Notes: generated by a model not told the origin, from the letters alone. A stretch of 64,000 bases of DNA from Trachythela sp. YZ-2020 (GCA_016169945.1 JADLSH010000036.1:310001-374000), one strand, 5' to 3'; positions 11,416 to 23,149 are shown, counted from the first letter of the stretch. Program-made: numbers and translations.

Positions 11416-14400
11416 ATGGCATTTATTTGCGGCTTTTCAGAGCTGGTTGGGGATAGCTCGTGTGGAGTCAGTTCAGAATACCCTGAACAGTTAAAATGCA
11501 TTCTATTGACTGAATGTGAAAAAGATATTTCTAGGCATCTACAGATATACGGTATTTCAGAGGACCGATCTCTTGGTAGTGAAATGATGTTGATTCTTGC
11601 TCGTGCAGGTAACATAACTCATATTTCTAACAATGTCTTTGCCATATGTATTTAATCAACAACATTTTAAATTTCATCAGGTATATTTGCGCTTGATGAA
11701 TCGCACAATTGTATTACTATATGCCCTAAACACCGAAGCGAATACGGGATTCGATGGCGATGCAGTAGAGTGCGATGCTCGGTACCTGAATCCCTGGCTG
11801 CACACAAAAATCCAAATGTGAAAGCCATTAAAAGAATACTGTGCCTGCAATCATCACTGATTTTAGAAAAGACAGGATTACTCATAGCCGTTGGTTCACG
11901 TAAGTAACGTTTTTGTACATTTCCTGCAATGCTTCGATTCCATGCTTGCAAGTTGGTTGCGTGCTCTCCGCCCTAAAATTAAACTGCTTGCATCCATTTC
12001 CCGAATAAGAAATACGTTAAATCCGAAATCGCTGAATATAATTTAAAGGACATAAAACTAATATTTTGTTTTCTGCCTGTAACAGTGGCGGCGGAACAGC
12101 TTTTATTTTTGGGGGCTGGGGGGGGGCTAAATCCCATAATTTTACCAAACTTTTTTTCCCAGAAATGGTGGCGACGGGGGGGGGATAAACCTTTTTTCGG
12201 GTATAACCCCCCTAGCCCCCCGTTCCGCCGCTATTGGTCTGTAATAACTAAAAAACAAAGCAGTGCAAAGAACGAAGAACACGAGCGTTAGCTATGGTCT
12301 CCCCCACAGCCGTTTTGGGTGTCGCCCTAACTTCTAAAATATTGGTTTCAGTAATGTTATGAATAAATAAATATGTGCTCGTAAATTATAATTCCGTTGG
12401 CGCTTGTGCGTATATTTGAATAATATTGATTTATAATAATTATAGGTTTTTTCGTTGTATAGCAATATGCATAACATGTGCTGCCTATCTGAAAAGCTTT
12501 CGAGACAACGAATCTGAAACTGTTAGTGAATCTATGCCAGGTCGTATTGAGGTAAGTAGCTAATTATTGACTGGCCGACCCCAGGCACTAAGTATTTTAT
12601 AAGTCAATGGATTTTATTCGTTTAGGGAAGTAAACCTATGAGTGACGAAGAAAGTGACATCGACTCATGCGATGGAGTAATTCAATCCCTCAGCCAATTA
12701 AGGATTCAAGAAGAAAACTCGCCTAGTCCAGAGACGATGAGCGACGCATCCGGCGATAAACCTGATCCAGGTGCAAAAGTTTCTAATGACACATTCCTCA
12801 GCCCAGACACTGCAAGTATTGGATCTACAAACAGTAGTGAAGAAGTGCCAATACGTCATCACAACAAACCATACGAAAGGTTGAACGACTTTTTAGTTGT
12901 TTCTAATATTCCTCCCATTCAAAGACGATGGATGCGCTGGGATGAAATAAGTGAGAAAACAAGGCAACGATATACAAGGAGAGGTGCTGAAATTGTAGCT
13001 GCTGTTCTCCAAGCCATATCCCCTGAAAATGCTGGACCGATTTGGCAGGCTATAACGTCATCTTCCACAATCAATAGGCTTCTTGGTATAAGTGAAGTTA
13101 CAATGGCTGACCAACGTTATTTAAATGTTTTAGCTGAATCGTATAAGAATGCGTCGAGCTGGGAAACCCGCAAGCAAATCCTATCTATAATGACTGATTT
13201 AGCAAGCTATTCTGTAATCGCATCGTTCATTCCAGGTATTACCAAATACAGGTACACGGCAGCAAATTTACATCGTTTGCAGTTTGGTCGCGGTTTTCCA
13301 GTTCCTGTCCAAACATCCGCTCGAATCAGAGTAGATTTAAAACAACTCGACCACTTTTTATCATTTATAACTAGCCCACATTTGGTTCAAGATCTTCCTT
13401 TGGCCAAAAGCACCTCACGCTTTCATCTGGCAAAATCTTAGAAGTACCTAACGTGATACGTACAATGATACCACGACGGATTGTACAACAGTACAGTAGG
13501 TACTGCGAAGAAACAAATTTTCAACCATTTAGCGAAAGTACAATGGTTCGCGTATTATCAGGGTGCAGAGCTTCTGTCAGGAAATCACTTCAAGGACTTG
13601 ATTACTTCGCTGCAGATGGATCACGGGCCTTTGACGAGTTATTGGCACTAATTCCCAAGCTTGTTGAATATGGTGTTGCGGATAGAGAATGGGAAGTGAA
13701 AATAACAGAGAATCTAAAGACAGCCAGACTTTACTTGAAAGGAGATTATAAGGTACACCAGAAAAATATTATTACCTACATTCCTCAAGAGGGACTGGTA
13801 AAAAAGTACAGGGGATTGGGTCCTAGTCATTCTTCGAAATTTGAAACTGAAAACGTCCCATAACACAGCATTCAACATCCCCCCACCGAAAAAGATTTCT
13901 TTCCCGTCTTTTAAAGTCTCTCTATGCCAGTGGGGTAAGCAGGAAAAAATAAGGAGTAGCCCATCCTTTTTGTGCACAAAAAAAGGGGTGGGTCAGGAAA
14001 CGAAATGCACCATGCCAAAGAGGGGGCATGGGTTATTGATTTTGTGTAATGATTCAAGGGTGGGCCATGTCAAATCATGTACTTAGCAGGAGCTACTGGG
14101 ATACTGAAATTATGCTACAATAATTTTGATTTACCAGCTCACCCTTTGCACTTTATGGACCAACCTTAATTTTTTAAAATCATTTTCACTGCAGGTGCAT
14201 CTTGACAATGCTGATGAAGTAGCAGATCACTGTTTAGTCTTTTCCCTTAGTGACAGTGACGATACGGACTTCCAGGGAAAATGTGATCACAAACATGATG
14301 TTGTTTGCGAGCAGTGCTTGGCCTTTGAAGAAACTTTGAAAGACGTCGAAGGATGCTTCAAAGATGCAGAGTTCCCATCCGTTGATGAGAGAGATGACTT

Positions 14401-16163
14401 GCACTACACTGTACGATCAGCCGTGCTTGCCATCAACTCATGGAGATGCCACATTCTCAGGTCTTCAAAGCAGGATCAAGCACGACTCGATGTTCTTAAG
14501 CTTCTCGATGAGAAGACGGTATTCATTGTCAATGATTGGGCAATGAAATTTTTGCCCCAGAGATATCGAGAATCCCAGCAAGACTGGTTTGCAAAGCGTG
14601 GCATTTCGTGGCACATATCTGTTGTACACAGACGTAAATGTGGAAAACTACAGTGGCAGGGTTTCGTACACATCATCCAATCATGTAGCCAAGACAGTCC
14701 AGCTGTGGTTACCGTAATGCAGGATGTACTTAGAGCCCTGAAGCGAGAATATCCCGAAATCACAACAGCCTACTTTCGACAAGACAACGCAGGTTGTTAT
14801 CACTCCGCGACAACAATCCTCTCTTGCCCTAATATAGCAAAAGCATCTGGAGTGAAGATAGCCCGCATTGATTTCAGCGACCCCCAAGGTGGCAAAGGAG
14901 CAGCAGATCGTCTAGCAGCAACATGTAAAAACCATATTCGCGCTTATATAAATGAAGGCAACGATGTACTTACTGCAAAACAACTCGAGGAGGCCATTCT
15001 CTCACATGGAGGTATAAATGGCGTGCGCGTAGTTTCAATGGAGTCCATTGGAAACACACATGAGTGTAACGAGAAAATCCCAGGTATCAGTAAGATGAAC
15101 AACTACAAATTCATGTCGACCGATAAAATCAAAGTCTGGCGTGCCTATGAAGTTGGTAAAGGAAAGGTTATCAAAACTACAAAACCATCGATAGGTAAGT
15201 TAACTAATTAATCAATCAATTCATTCATTCATTCGTCCGTTTAATCATCGATTCATTCACTCATTTTTTCAGAATCTAATTACAACTGGTTGGAATCAAC
15301 CTTTTCATCGGGTGGATTCAAAACCCTTTCTCAAGAACAAGGCAAGACCCAGCATGAAAAAGATCAGGCTGCGGAGAAACGCACGGACGAGAATAACCAG
15401 AGTAACAGGCAAGCGGTCTACACTTGTCCTCACGATGGATGTGTACGTATGTTCCAGAGACTTGGTAATCTGGAAAACCACCTATCGTCAGACAAATGTA
15501 CGAAGACTTTGGAGAAACACACACTTTAGATCTGGCAAAAATGGGCTACAAATGTTCGTTGGAGGATGGTTTGTAATACCAACTTTACAAGCAAGCAAAG
15601 CAGGCCATGAAGGTAGGAATGCTAGTCCCCTTGCAGAAGGCTGGGCTCTTCGAGCATACAAGAAGACATACCGTTTCAGCGAGAAGCAGAAGGATTACCT
15701 TCTGGCCAAATTCGAAATAGGTGAATCAACTGGTAGAAAGGTCGATGCTACTGTTGTAGCCCAGGATATGAGACGTGTTCGCGGTTCTGATGGCGAAAGA
15801 CTTTTTCAAGCGTCAGAGTTTTTAAGTTCTCAACAGATTACCTCTTATTTTTCCCGACTCGCAGCGAAGCGTCGAAAAGCAGCACCGACTGAATCCGACC
15901 TAACTGCTATTGACGAAGAAATTGGCTTCACGAGGGCAAGAAACAGTATAATGGAATCTATCGGCCTTCAGCACCCCATTGTCTATGGCCAATACAACAT
16001 TTGTGCCATGATAGAAAAGAACACTTTAAAAAACGTGAAACTTGGAATGTTACAAGTCATGACCGAGAATCTTTATCTTCAAGTTCCAAAAAAAACAGCA
16101 AGAGCAAAAGCTCCATATTTGAAACTACTGAACGACGCATTCAAAAGCTGCAGCTGTCAGTAG
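11416..16163 (+). pseudogene. Large transposase-like protein, six exons, frameshifted
   Basis: Phase-consistent exons: 11416-11608, 11681-11899, 12463-12551, 12626-13752, 14195-15194 and 15273-16163, all with GT/AG introns; total about 1,170 codons. Exons 2-3 have a Cys/His zinc-binding pattern (CPKHRSEYGIRWRCSRVRC, then CITC). Exon 4 begins acidic and becomes helical. Exon 5 looks like an RNase H/DDE core: FIVNDWAMKF, strand segments, then YFRQDNAGCYHSATT at about 14770-14810, QGGKGAADRLAATCKNHIR and YINEGNDV. Exon 6 has a C2HC finger (CPHDGC..H.....C at about 15425-15500) and a helical C-terminus (RFSEKQKDYLLAKFEIGE ... QITSYFSRLAAKRRK) that may bind DNA. Lesions: a one-base loss near 13396 ends the exon-4 frame at 13441, and at least one further frameshift plus a stop lie between 15520 and 15575. 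I recall multicopy cnidarian proteins of this kind; the catalytic role is inferred. Confidence 0.7.
12083..12236. mobile_element. 154-bp hAT-like MITE in intron 2
   Basis: TIRs CAGTGGCGGCGGAAC and, at the other end, GTTCCGCCGCTATTG (13 of 15 pair), with G- and C-runs just inside that also pair. Flanks GCCTGTAA (12075-12082) and GTCTGTAA (12237-12244) fit an 8-bp TSD with one difference. A CAGTGGCGG terminus and 8-bp TSD are typical of hAT elements. No coding sequence. Confidence 0.75.
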
Positions 16164-16342
16164 TAAGGGATTTTGCTAGATTTAGCTTACAAAAACGTAC
16201 TTTGTGTTATAAAGCCCCAATCAAACGAGGATGAGAGTGCATGAGAGTTGGCAGTCACGGGACCTTTCCCTTACTAATGAAATAACTAAATAAATAAAAA
16301 TGTTTATTATATTACCAATAGTCAAAGTCCCCATTTCTAGTG

Positions 16343-16445
16343 TTTCATTGGTCGAGAGCGTATCACGTGAGAGTGACGAAATTAGGCTGTCTCCCTCGCA
16401 CCCGGGGAATAACGAAAAAAAATCACGTGCGCAATCACGTGAAGA
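16343..16445 (+). promoter_or_regulatory. CCAAT/E-box cluster, copy 2
   Basis: CATTGGTCGAGAG precedes ATCACGTGAG, and two further ATCACGTG boxes follow at about 16422 and 16435. The first pair matches the arrangement at 4821-4845 on the opposite strand. It could be a bHLH/NF-Y type regulatory site carried by a repeat. Function is inferred from motif only. Confidence 0.3.
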
Positions 16446-16690
16446 TGCGACCTTTGGACGACCTTAATAATTGCAATGTCACCTTTATGGCACCTTTATT
16501 TGTGACTGTTAATTGTTTTGAGTGTTGTGTACTTTTTCACATAATTTGGATGCTGTTTAAAGGATCACAATTTAAACTTTCGCTTTAAGTAACTGCAGTG
16601 TTTAATTTAACGTTTTAACAATAAAATATTTCATGTATTTACGTTCACTTGTTCTTTACTTTGTTGTTCTTTGACTATTGGTATATAATA

Positions 16691-16830
16691 AAATACTTAT
16701 TTACTGGGACCTCGGGAAAGCAGTATGTTTTGTGGACCCTCGACCGTCGACGTTTCCCGAGGCGAAGCCGAAGGTCTCGGGTCCACAAAACATACTGTAC
16801 TTGCTCCCAGTAAATACGTGTTAAGTATTT
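16691..16830. mobile_element. ~140-bp MITE with long imperfect TIRs
   Basis: AAATACTTATTTACTGGGA at the left pairs with TCCCAGTAAATACGTG...AAGTATTT at the right, and TATGTTTTGTGGACCC pairs with GGGTCCACAAAACATA. The centre contains CTTCGGC/GCCTCGGG-type sequence. Nearly the whole unit folds into one hairpin. It is non-coding. Confidence 0.75.
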
Positions 16831-17042
16831 GTTGATGTAAATAGTATTTATATAAAATTTAGAAAGATTTAAACTTTTTCGCACGTATGAAAAATGCTTA
16901 ACTGGAAAGCAGCCTTAACGCACGTCGTTTCTTCCTTTGACATGAAAATTGTTATTTACCGGCCGCGTTTTTCAGTTATAGCTGTCTTATTGTTATTTTT
17001 CATCCAACAACGATGTATATAATAGCTTTTATAACGAGGGAA

Positions 17043-17823
17043 AACATGTTTTTGCTCCACAAGTCAGTTTTGTGACGAAATATATGACGCCACATGTTTT
17101 TTTCATGCTCTTATAATTTGCATATTGATGTCAGCGCTTGACATTAATTAGTCACATTTCATGCTTGACCACCTTCCATTAAACTTCGCTCGTCGATTGG
17201 CGCTTTATTTGTAGAAGCTGACTTTCGGTCTAGGGACACTAGAAAAGATTTTCTTTAATGTGACGTATCTATCTTTTCGATTTGTTAGGTACCAGCAGAG
17301 ATATTTGAGTCCAAATTTCGTTAAAAATTTGACCGTCGACAGACCACATAATAAAGAGGGTTTTTATGAGGCTAAAGATATGTGTCGAGGAAATAGTTGG
17401 TAAGAATGCATTAGCAGAAATTAAAGATACAATGTTAAGTCAGTTTCACGCAAAACATGGTTTGGATTAGTTGCTGTCCATGCCGTCTTTCGATTATTTA
17501 AATTGGCTCTCGATTCGTGCATATTAATTAGAAAAAAACAACATTTTTACCGATTTTTTAAACTTTCGAAAATTTTGTAAAAATAAAATCGCGCTGCGAG
17601 TTTTTGATCATGTTTTCTGAAATACCTATGTAGAAGGGTTCTTTTGGTGAAATAAAATCAAGTCTGATTTTTCGCAACTGTCTCGAGTTTCTCGACCGAT
17701 ACAGACATATGCTCTTAAGTATTTCAACTCAAAACTCAGAAAAACTAGCTTGGCTTCATCCTATTATCAGGGTTGCCGTATTGAGTTAGCGTTCCAGTTT
17801 GTATATAGTTCAATGGTTTGAAC
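17043..17823 (-). repeat. Right long TIR of the ~8-kb element
   Basis: Inverted counterpart of the left TIR without the hairpin insertion. Its outer end holds GTTAGCGTTCCAGT and a short unmatched segment (about 17760-17785) absent from the left copy. Confidence 0.75.
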
Positions 17824-17850
17824 TTACCGTAAACTGTGTTTTTCATGCCA

Positions 17851-18740
17851 TCTTGAAAACTTTTCCCGCGTTTTTTGTCTTGTTTCAGTTTCATTTCAGG
17901 AAATTTCAATTTAAGGAAATTTCAATTTAAGAAAATTTCCTTATTAATAAACTGAGGAAGTTTTAACTTTGTATAAAAATGATTTTTTAAATAAAAATTC
18001 ATAAAAAATATTTGTTTTGGGCAAAGTCGATATAGTATTTCCAGAGAAAACTGCAGCAAACCGATGCTTGGTTGCTATTCAATGAAAAATTAAAAGCCGA
18101 ACTGAAAGGGGTGAGATTTACAGCTTTTCTTTCGTTATTTATAGTTACAATTTTAATATTTTACTTTTTTAATCAGAAAAGTATAAAACTGCCACGCAGA
18201 AACGTGAAAGATTGAAACCCACCCACCCAGAAACGTCGGATTGACGTTTTCTGTGGCAACTTGAATATGGATGTCGCCCCTAACAAGGTAGCACAGGAGA
18301 AATTTCATAAGCATGTGACATAATTTGACAATTACAACATCTAGCATACTTTAACTATTAATGTTTCAAGTTTTAATAGAACAAAGTACTTTTTCTAGCT
18401 AAAGGCCACGAACAGATTTTTCAAAATTTAAGGAGGAATATGTTCCATTTTTTCAAAATGTATGTTTTAAGACACTTGTGATTCCTGATGAGGAAGGACA
18501 AACAAATTATTGTAAACATACCTGTAGAAACAACTCAGCTTCCATTAACACTAGTAAAATAAGAACACTTGCTTGTTTCCAGATTGCTACATGTATATCC
18601 TGCTGAAATTCTGACAATGAGTGGAAAATTTCTTCTTAAGCCGTAATATCCTTCGGTATAAACACCACAACTTAGTCTTTCAAGAAACTCTTTAATTTCC
18701 GTGAACAGTAAAGTAAAAAAGCAAAAAATCACTTATTTCC
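17851..18740. other. No supported gene; small tandem motif
   Basis: A 16-17-bp unit (AAGGAAATTTCAATTT) is repeated about 2.5 times at 17897-17940. Otherwise AT-rich non-coding sequence. Confidence 0.45.
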
Positions 18741-18966
18741 ATCTAGCAAACTGACGTTACGCAATTTTCCCGATTTTCAAAGATTTTCATATTCGTTTTT
18801 CTTGATTTTTCTTCATCAATTTGGTTAGGGTTAGGTTAGAGTTAGGTTTAGGGTTAGGTTTTGGGTTGGTTAGGGGTTAGGGTTGGTTTTAGGGTTAGGG
18901 TCAGTTACAAAATTTTTAACTTCATCATCAAATTTGAAAAAATGACGTAACGTCAGTTTAGTAGAT
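18741..18966. mobile_element. MITE-like element with a telomere-like core
   Basis: AAACTGACGTTACG at 18748-18761 pairs with CGTAACGTCAGTTT at 18946-18959, and ATCTA/TAGAT extends the pairing outward. The core is a TTAGGG-type array. A TSD is not clear. No coding capacity. Confidence 0.6.
18823..18900 (+). repeat. Degenerate TTAGGG-like array
   Basis: About 78 bp of variant GGTTAGGG/GGTTAGA/GGTTTTGGG units. It matches the metazoan telomere repeat with many variants, so it is an interstitial minisatellite rather than a chromosome end. It occupies the centre of the inverted-repeat element above. Confidence 0.8.
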
Positions 18967-19079
18967 ACATGTGGCGACCAATAAAATGGCGGTTGAAGAA
19001 ATGCGCCCGCTATATTTTAGACAGCGTCTCCCAATGCGCATATACAGAGCGTCCGTTGCGTGCGCCTGGGAGTGGGGAA

Positions 19080-20717
19080 TAGGCCCTTCCCGATTGTGCT
19101 AGTAAAACTGGCACATTATGCACATAGCAATGCTTGTTTTTTCCGAAAATTATGCTCAAATTTATGCTCATTTTTCAAAATTATGCTCATTTGGTTGGAA
19201 AAAAATGCTTGGCTTTATTTAGAAGAGACACATTAACATATGGCACAACATGTGCTTTTCGTTAACTAAAGCTTCATGCAAATATAACGTTAACTTTAAA
19301 ATGTTAAATGTAAGTTATTTTGTGACGCCATTAGCCAGTGCTTCCACTTTCAGATATGTATTTCCGTATGACCGTATCGGCACAGAATACTATACAGAAA
19401 GTCATCTCTAGATTGTTTTTGCGTAAGCGCTATTCGTCATCGATTCGCCACTCAGCAAGTGCTTTTGCTGACTTGCGGCACTTGCTGAGTGGCGAATCGA
19501 TGACGAATAGCGCTTACGCAAAAACAATATAGAGATGACTTTCTGTATAGTATTCTGTGGTATCGGATTATCAGATAACTAGAAATACATTCATGCAGTA
19601 ACCCTCGCCATTAGAACCAAATAATTATTCTCCCGAACAACCCAAAAGTTATTGTAACATGAAGTACTAAACCGTTTACTGTAACCATGGTAACACGCAA
19701 GCGAACACTGTATTTTAAATACTTTTTGTATTTTAAATACTCTTTTCTGTACAAAAAACTGTGATATTTTTACTTTTAACAATAAAACTACCAATTGCCC
19801 AAGTATATAAAGTAGGTATGTTATGTTGTTCTTTTTTGGCTTTGATTAACTGTAAAATTCAATCTTAGACGTCTCACAAACCGTTTCGAAATTGTCATAA
19901 AACTTCAACTGTTTTTTGAACAGTATTTTTATGATTTTTATACTATGAAGTTTTCTAGATAAAATATGTTGTTTCTTTTCTACATAACGCATTTGAATTA
20001 ATACTAAAACAATGTTGTATTGACCACACAGGATGAACTACGCAATTTCAAAACCACAAACTATAGTGCATGCCAATTGACGGTAAAACTGCAAAAAGCA
20101 AGTATGCAAAATAAACACTTACCCGTTTAAAACGCATTAAAACTCGAAAATTCTGTCCTTTCTCGGCTTTTCGACTGCTTTCTTTTCTTATTGACTTTAG
20201 TAAATGAAAGTCCTCTAAAAAATTTTCACTTCTCTTGTTTTGGAGACTTAATATTTGTCTGAATTAATATGTCCCGACTCCAGAGTACAATTTTGAAAAA
20301 AGTTTTCATATAAATGCATTATCAATGCCAAAAATAAAATGCCAAAATGGCAGTTATTTTTCTGACGTATGCATATAAAAACAAAATCGTTGTCTTAGCC
20401 AATCTAACTTGCAGTTTCAAATATCCGACTTTAGTATTTTCTGTGGTATCGGATTATCAGATAATAAAATTAGTAAAACGTACTTTATTTTGACTTTATG
20501 GGGAAATAAAAGATGACATATAGTTTTCCTAAACTCACTAAAACTGCATGAACACCAAAAATATGAAAAGTTTTGCTTTTTAACACCCAAAATTCAGATG
20601 AATTAGCGAAAAATTACTAAATTATGCTAGCAATTCTTTTCTTGAAAAAATGCAAAAAATATGCTCGTTAAGCCAAATTATGCTGAAAATTATGCTAGCA
20701 CAATCGGGAAGGGCCTA
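19080..20717. mobile_element. 1.64-kb hAT-like non-autonomous element with 8-bp TSD
   Basis: Perfect 23-bp TIRs beginning TAGGCCCTTCCCGATTG at 19080 and ending at 20717. GTGGGGAA is duplicated exactly on both sides (19072-19079 and 20718-20725). Subterminal regions on both sides contain several (AA)ATTATGCT motifs (near 19150, 19165, 19182 and 20625-20697), which resemble the subterminal binding-site clusters of hAT transposases. No transposase ORF. It carries an internal hairpin and a 24-bp direct repeat. A P-type element also makes 8-bp TSDs, so hAT is likely but not certain. Confidence 0.85.
19381..19559. repeat. Internal hairpin, 82-bp arms
   Basis: Arms 19381-19462 and 19478-19559 pair with one clear mismatch around a 15-base loop. 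Located inside the hAT-like element. The right arm runs directly into a 24-bp sequence (19555-19578) repeated at 20441-20464. Confidence 0.9.
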
Positions 20718-20725
20718 GTGGGGAA

Positions 20726-22073
20726 GGGTGTTTGTTTTCAACTGCTCGCTTCCGATCGAAGAACAAGACAGCCGCAAAGCCTTCTGTCCACTACAAATTT
20801 GAAGCGACAAAATATGGCATGTGATTGAAACGAAAACAGTTTCGTTGACGACATTTTTAATTCGTTAAACTCAAACGGTTTCGCAGAATTTTGGTCAAAC
20901 TTTTCATGGTATGTATTACTTATCTGCATAATGTTTAATTTTGCGCGGAAATTTCAAATTTAGTTCGATTTGCACATGGCGTGTTGTGTTTGAATTGCAC
21001 GTCTATGTTCGTCTTTGTAAAGGTTTTTACTGTATTGTTGAACAAAATAATACGCAAATATATAAGGGAATAGCCTTTGCTAACTATGGTCAACTTTGTG
21101 GTATTATTTAATTAAACAGCAAGTGATGGCTGAAATTCAAAAGGATTGTAAAGCTCATAAGAGGAATTTAGGCGGGTCAACATAAGTGGCCAGAAATCGA
21201 CAGATCTACTGTAGTCATTAACAAAATTAAACGCAATATTAAAGGGAAATGGTCTTCAATAACTAAGGTTAACTTATTCCTATTAAACAGCAAGTGTTGG
21301 CTGAAATTTCTGATGGATTGAAAAATCTGTGCAGAGACGAAATTTTGCCATTTTGGTCAGCATAAACAATTGCTTCCCTCCCCCCCTGAGGTTGGATATC
21401 CCAATATGTTAATAGATATTCATATGCATATGATATACTGTGTATATATATGTAATATCATATCGTGACATCTTATTTTGCCTGAATTATATCCCTTTAT
21501 ATTTCTATATAGATGAAGCTATTGATGGAGAAGCCTTTTGCTGTCTCACTGACAAAGCGCTAGAGGCTTTGGTCCACAAATGAAACTTCTGAAAGTAATA
21601 AGCCAAATCAAGATTGAAGGATCTTCTAGCGGCATGTCGTCTTGCTCCTCGCCAAGTACTAGTTCTGAGTCTATGGATGAACCTGACATACTCCATAGTG
21701 TAATGGTTTCTGAATGTTTCCCAATAAGGTAAACCTTTTTCATATCAAAGGGAAAATATATAATCTTGTAAAACATTCATGCATCAATCAATTCCATCTG
21801 CGAACATTCTACGCCCCCCCCCCCTCCCCTGGACAGTGTGGGGCATTTGCAAACTAACTTGTCCACAGGCTCGTGCATTTGCAGCTGCACGTTTACCCGG
21901 GGGCCAGGCATTTGTCAACATCGGGTAATGACCCCCCTGGCATTTGTCTTTACGGCAAAAGACGGCTGCCACACGTTTTTGAGTATTCTCAGTGTAGCGT
22001 TTCATGTTGATCAGCAACAACGTTTTGATAAAAACTCTAGGGATTAAATTTTGTTATGTAATGCAACAAACTT
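20726..22073. other. No supported gene
   Basis: Short ORFs without motifs. A C-run at about 21813-21830 and two CCAGGCATTTG / CTGGCATTTG blocks near 21905-21945 are the only features seen. Confidence 0.4.
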
Positions 22074-22529
22074 GCTTAACCCATTAGCAGGCAATGCTCC
22101 CGGATGCGCCCTACTTTAGTATTTTACTCTGTTTAACGCCGGACGATTTTAATCTTCAGTGGTAAAGTCAAGGCTTGAGAATGTCCGCCAGCATGGCAGC
22201 TAGCATGCTGCCAGGAAATCTTTTTGACCTCGCAGGAAATTTTTTGAGGAAAAGCGAGAAATCAAGAATGAAGTTTGACAAATTTATAAGTTCTAACGTT
22301 GTTAGCATTCAACAATGTGGCTTAGTGCCAAAGCGAACAAGAGGCATATTGAAATACAGTAGTAAATTACACGACCATGCATACTGTAATTGCATTGGTT
22401 TTGTTGAAAGCACACACTGTTGGAAGTTAAAATTTGGCAGGGAATTGTTTTGGGTCTGGATGCCTGCTGCCAAGAAGAAAATTTTTTTATCAAGGCTTGG
22501 GTAAAGAACTGCCAGTTAATAGGTTAAGC
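22074..22529. repeat. Dispersed repeat with short TIRs, possible MITE
   Basis: GCTTAACCCATTA at the left and TAATAGGTTAAGC at the right form 13-bp inverted ends with one mismatch. The left part (CCATTAGCAGGCAATGC ... ACTTTAGTATTTTACTCTGT) recurs in similar form at 23150-23205. The ORF inside (about 109 codons) has no recognisable domain. Confidence 0.4.
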
Positions 22530-23149
22530 TCTCTAGCAATAGAAAAGGCATTAATCCTTTGATGCATTCCTGTCTTTTATAATGTGTAAAGTTCTATACT
22601 ATTGGTTTTCAAAAGTAAAAGTTAGAATGTTTGAGAATTCTTCGTTCGATCACTCACATTATTTTTCTTTGTTTAATTTAATTCTATTTTACAACAATAA
22701 ATAATATTAGTTTCTATTTTACAAAATACTATTTTTGTCATGGGCAAATGCTTCACAATGTTTTTGTTAAATTCTTACTAGATAGCGCTTTATTTGAGTA
22801 ACATTTGTGTATTTTTATTTAGCACCAGCAAAGGGGCAACAAAGAGACGAGAGGACCCTTTTTGCCTGAAACTGAAAGGTTTCCACCTTGTGTCCAAGAT
22901 GCCTTGAACAAAGGGATGTTTGCGTGGTTACAATCACCAAGTACCCTTTTTTGGCAGATGTTGGTAGTTATGTAAGTATTATTTTATGATAAGTATTAAG
23001 GTAATAAGCAATCGCCGCATGGTTATGCCAAGTTCACCACTATTTCAAGATCCGGAAACATGAGGTTATGTAAGGTTATGTGCAGGACCAAGTGAGTGCT
23101 GGTTACTCGCTGGTGCTGAAACATGCTTCTCATAACTTTTCAAATTTAA

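Larger units (their letters stand above)
16164..17042. other. 3' flank of the transposase-like gene, with a MITE and CACGTG cluster
   Basis: No ORF with support. It holds three CACGTG boxes (16340-16450), an AATAAA near 16620 that could serve as a distant poly(A) signal, and a MITE at 16691-16830. The right TIR starts at about 17043. Confidence 0.5.
9772..17850 (+). mobile_element. ~8-kb DNA transposon-like element with long TIRs and a multi-exon transposase-like gene
   Basis: Two long inverted repeats, about 9811-10798 and 17043-17823, enclose a single gene (11416-16163, +). Complementary landmarks include ACTGGAACGCTAAC near both outer ends, TATCGGTCGAGAAACTCGAG, GATCATGTTTTCTGAAATAC and CCAATCGACGAGCG. 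Weaker complementarity (GCATGAAAA/TTTTCATGC) reaches 9774 and 17848, so the ends are uncertain, and no TSD is obvious. The TIRs are roughly 80-90% alike by eye, so the copy is old. The left TIR carries a hairpin insertion and intron 2 a hAT-type MITE. The gene is broken by frameshifts, so this copy is probably immobile. The superfamily is not identified. Confidence 0.65.

Noticed and set aside
18823..18900. True chromosome end
   Set aside because: Only ~78 bp, highly variant, with unique sequence on both sides.
22175..22504. 109-codon ORF
   Set aside because: Lies inside a repeat-like unit, has no recognisable domain and no splice or regulatory support.
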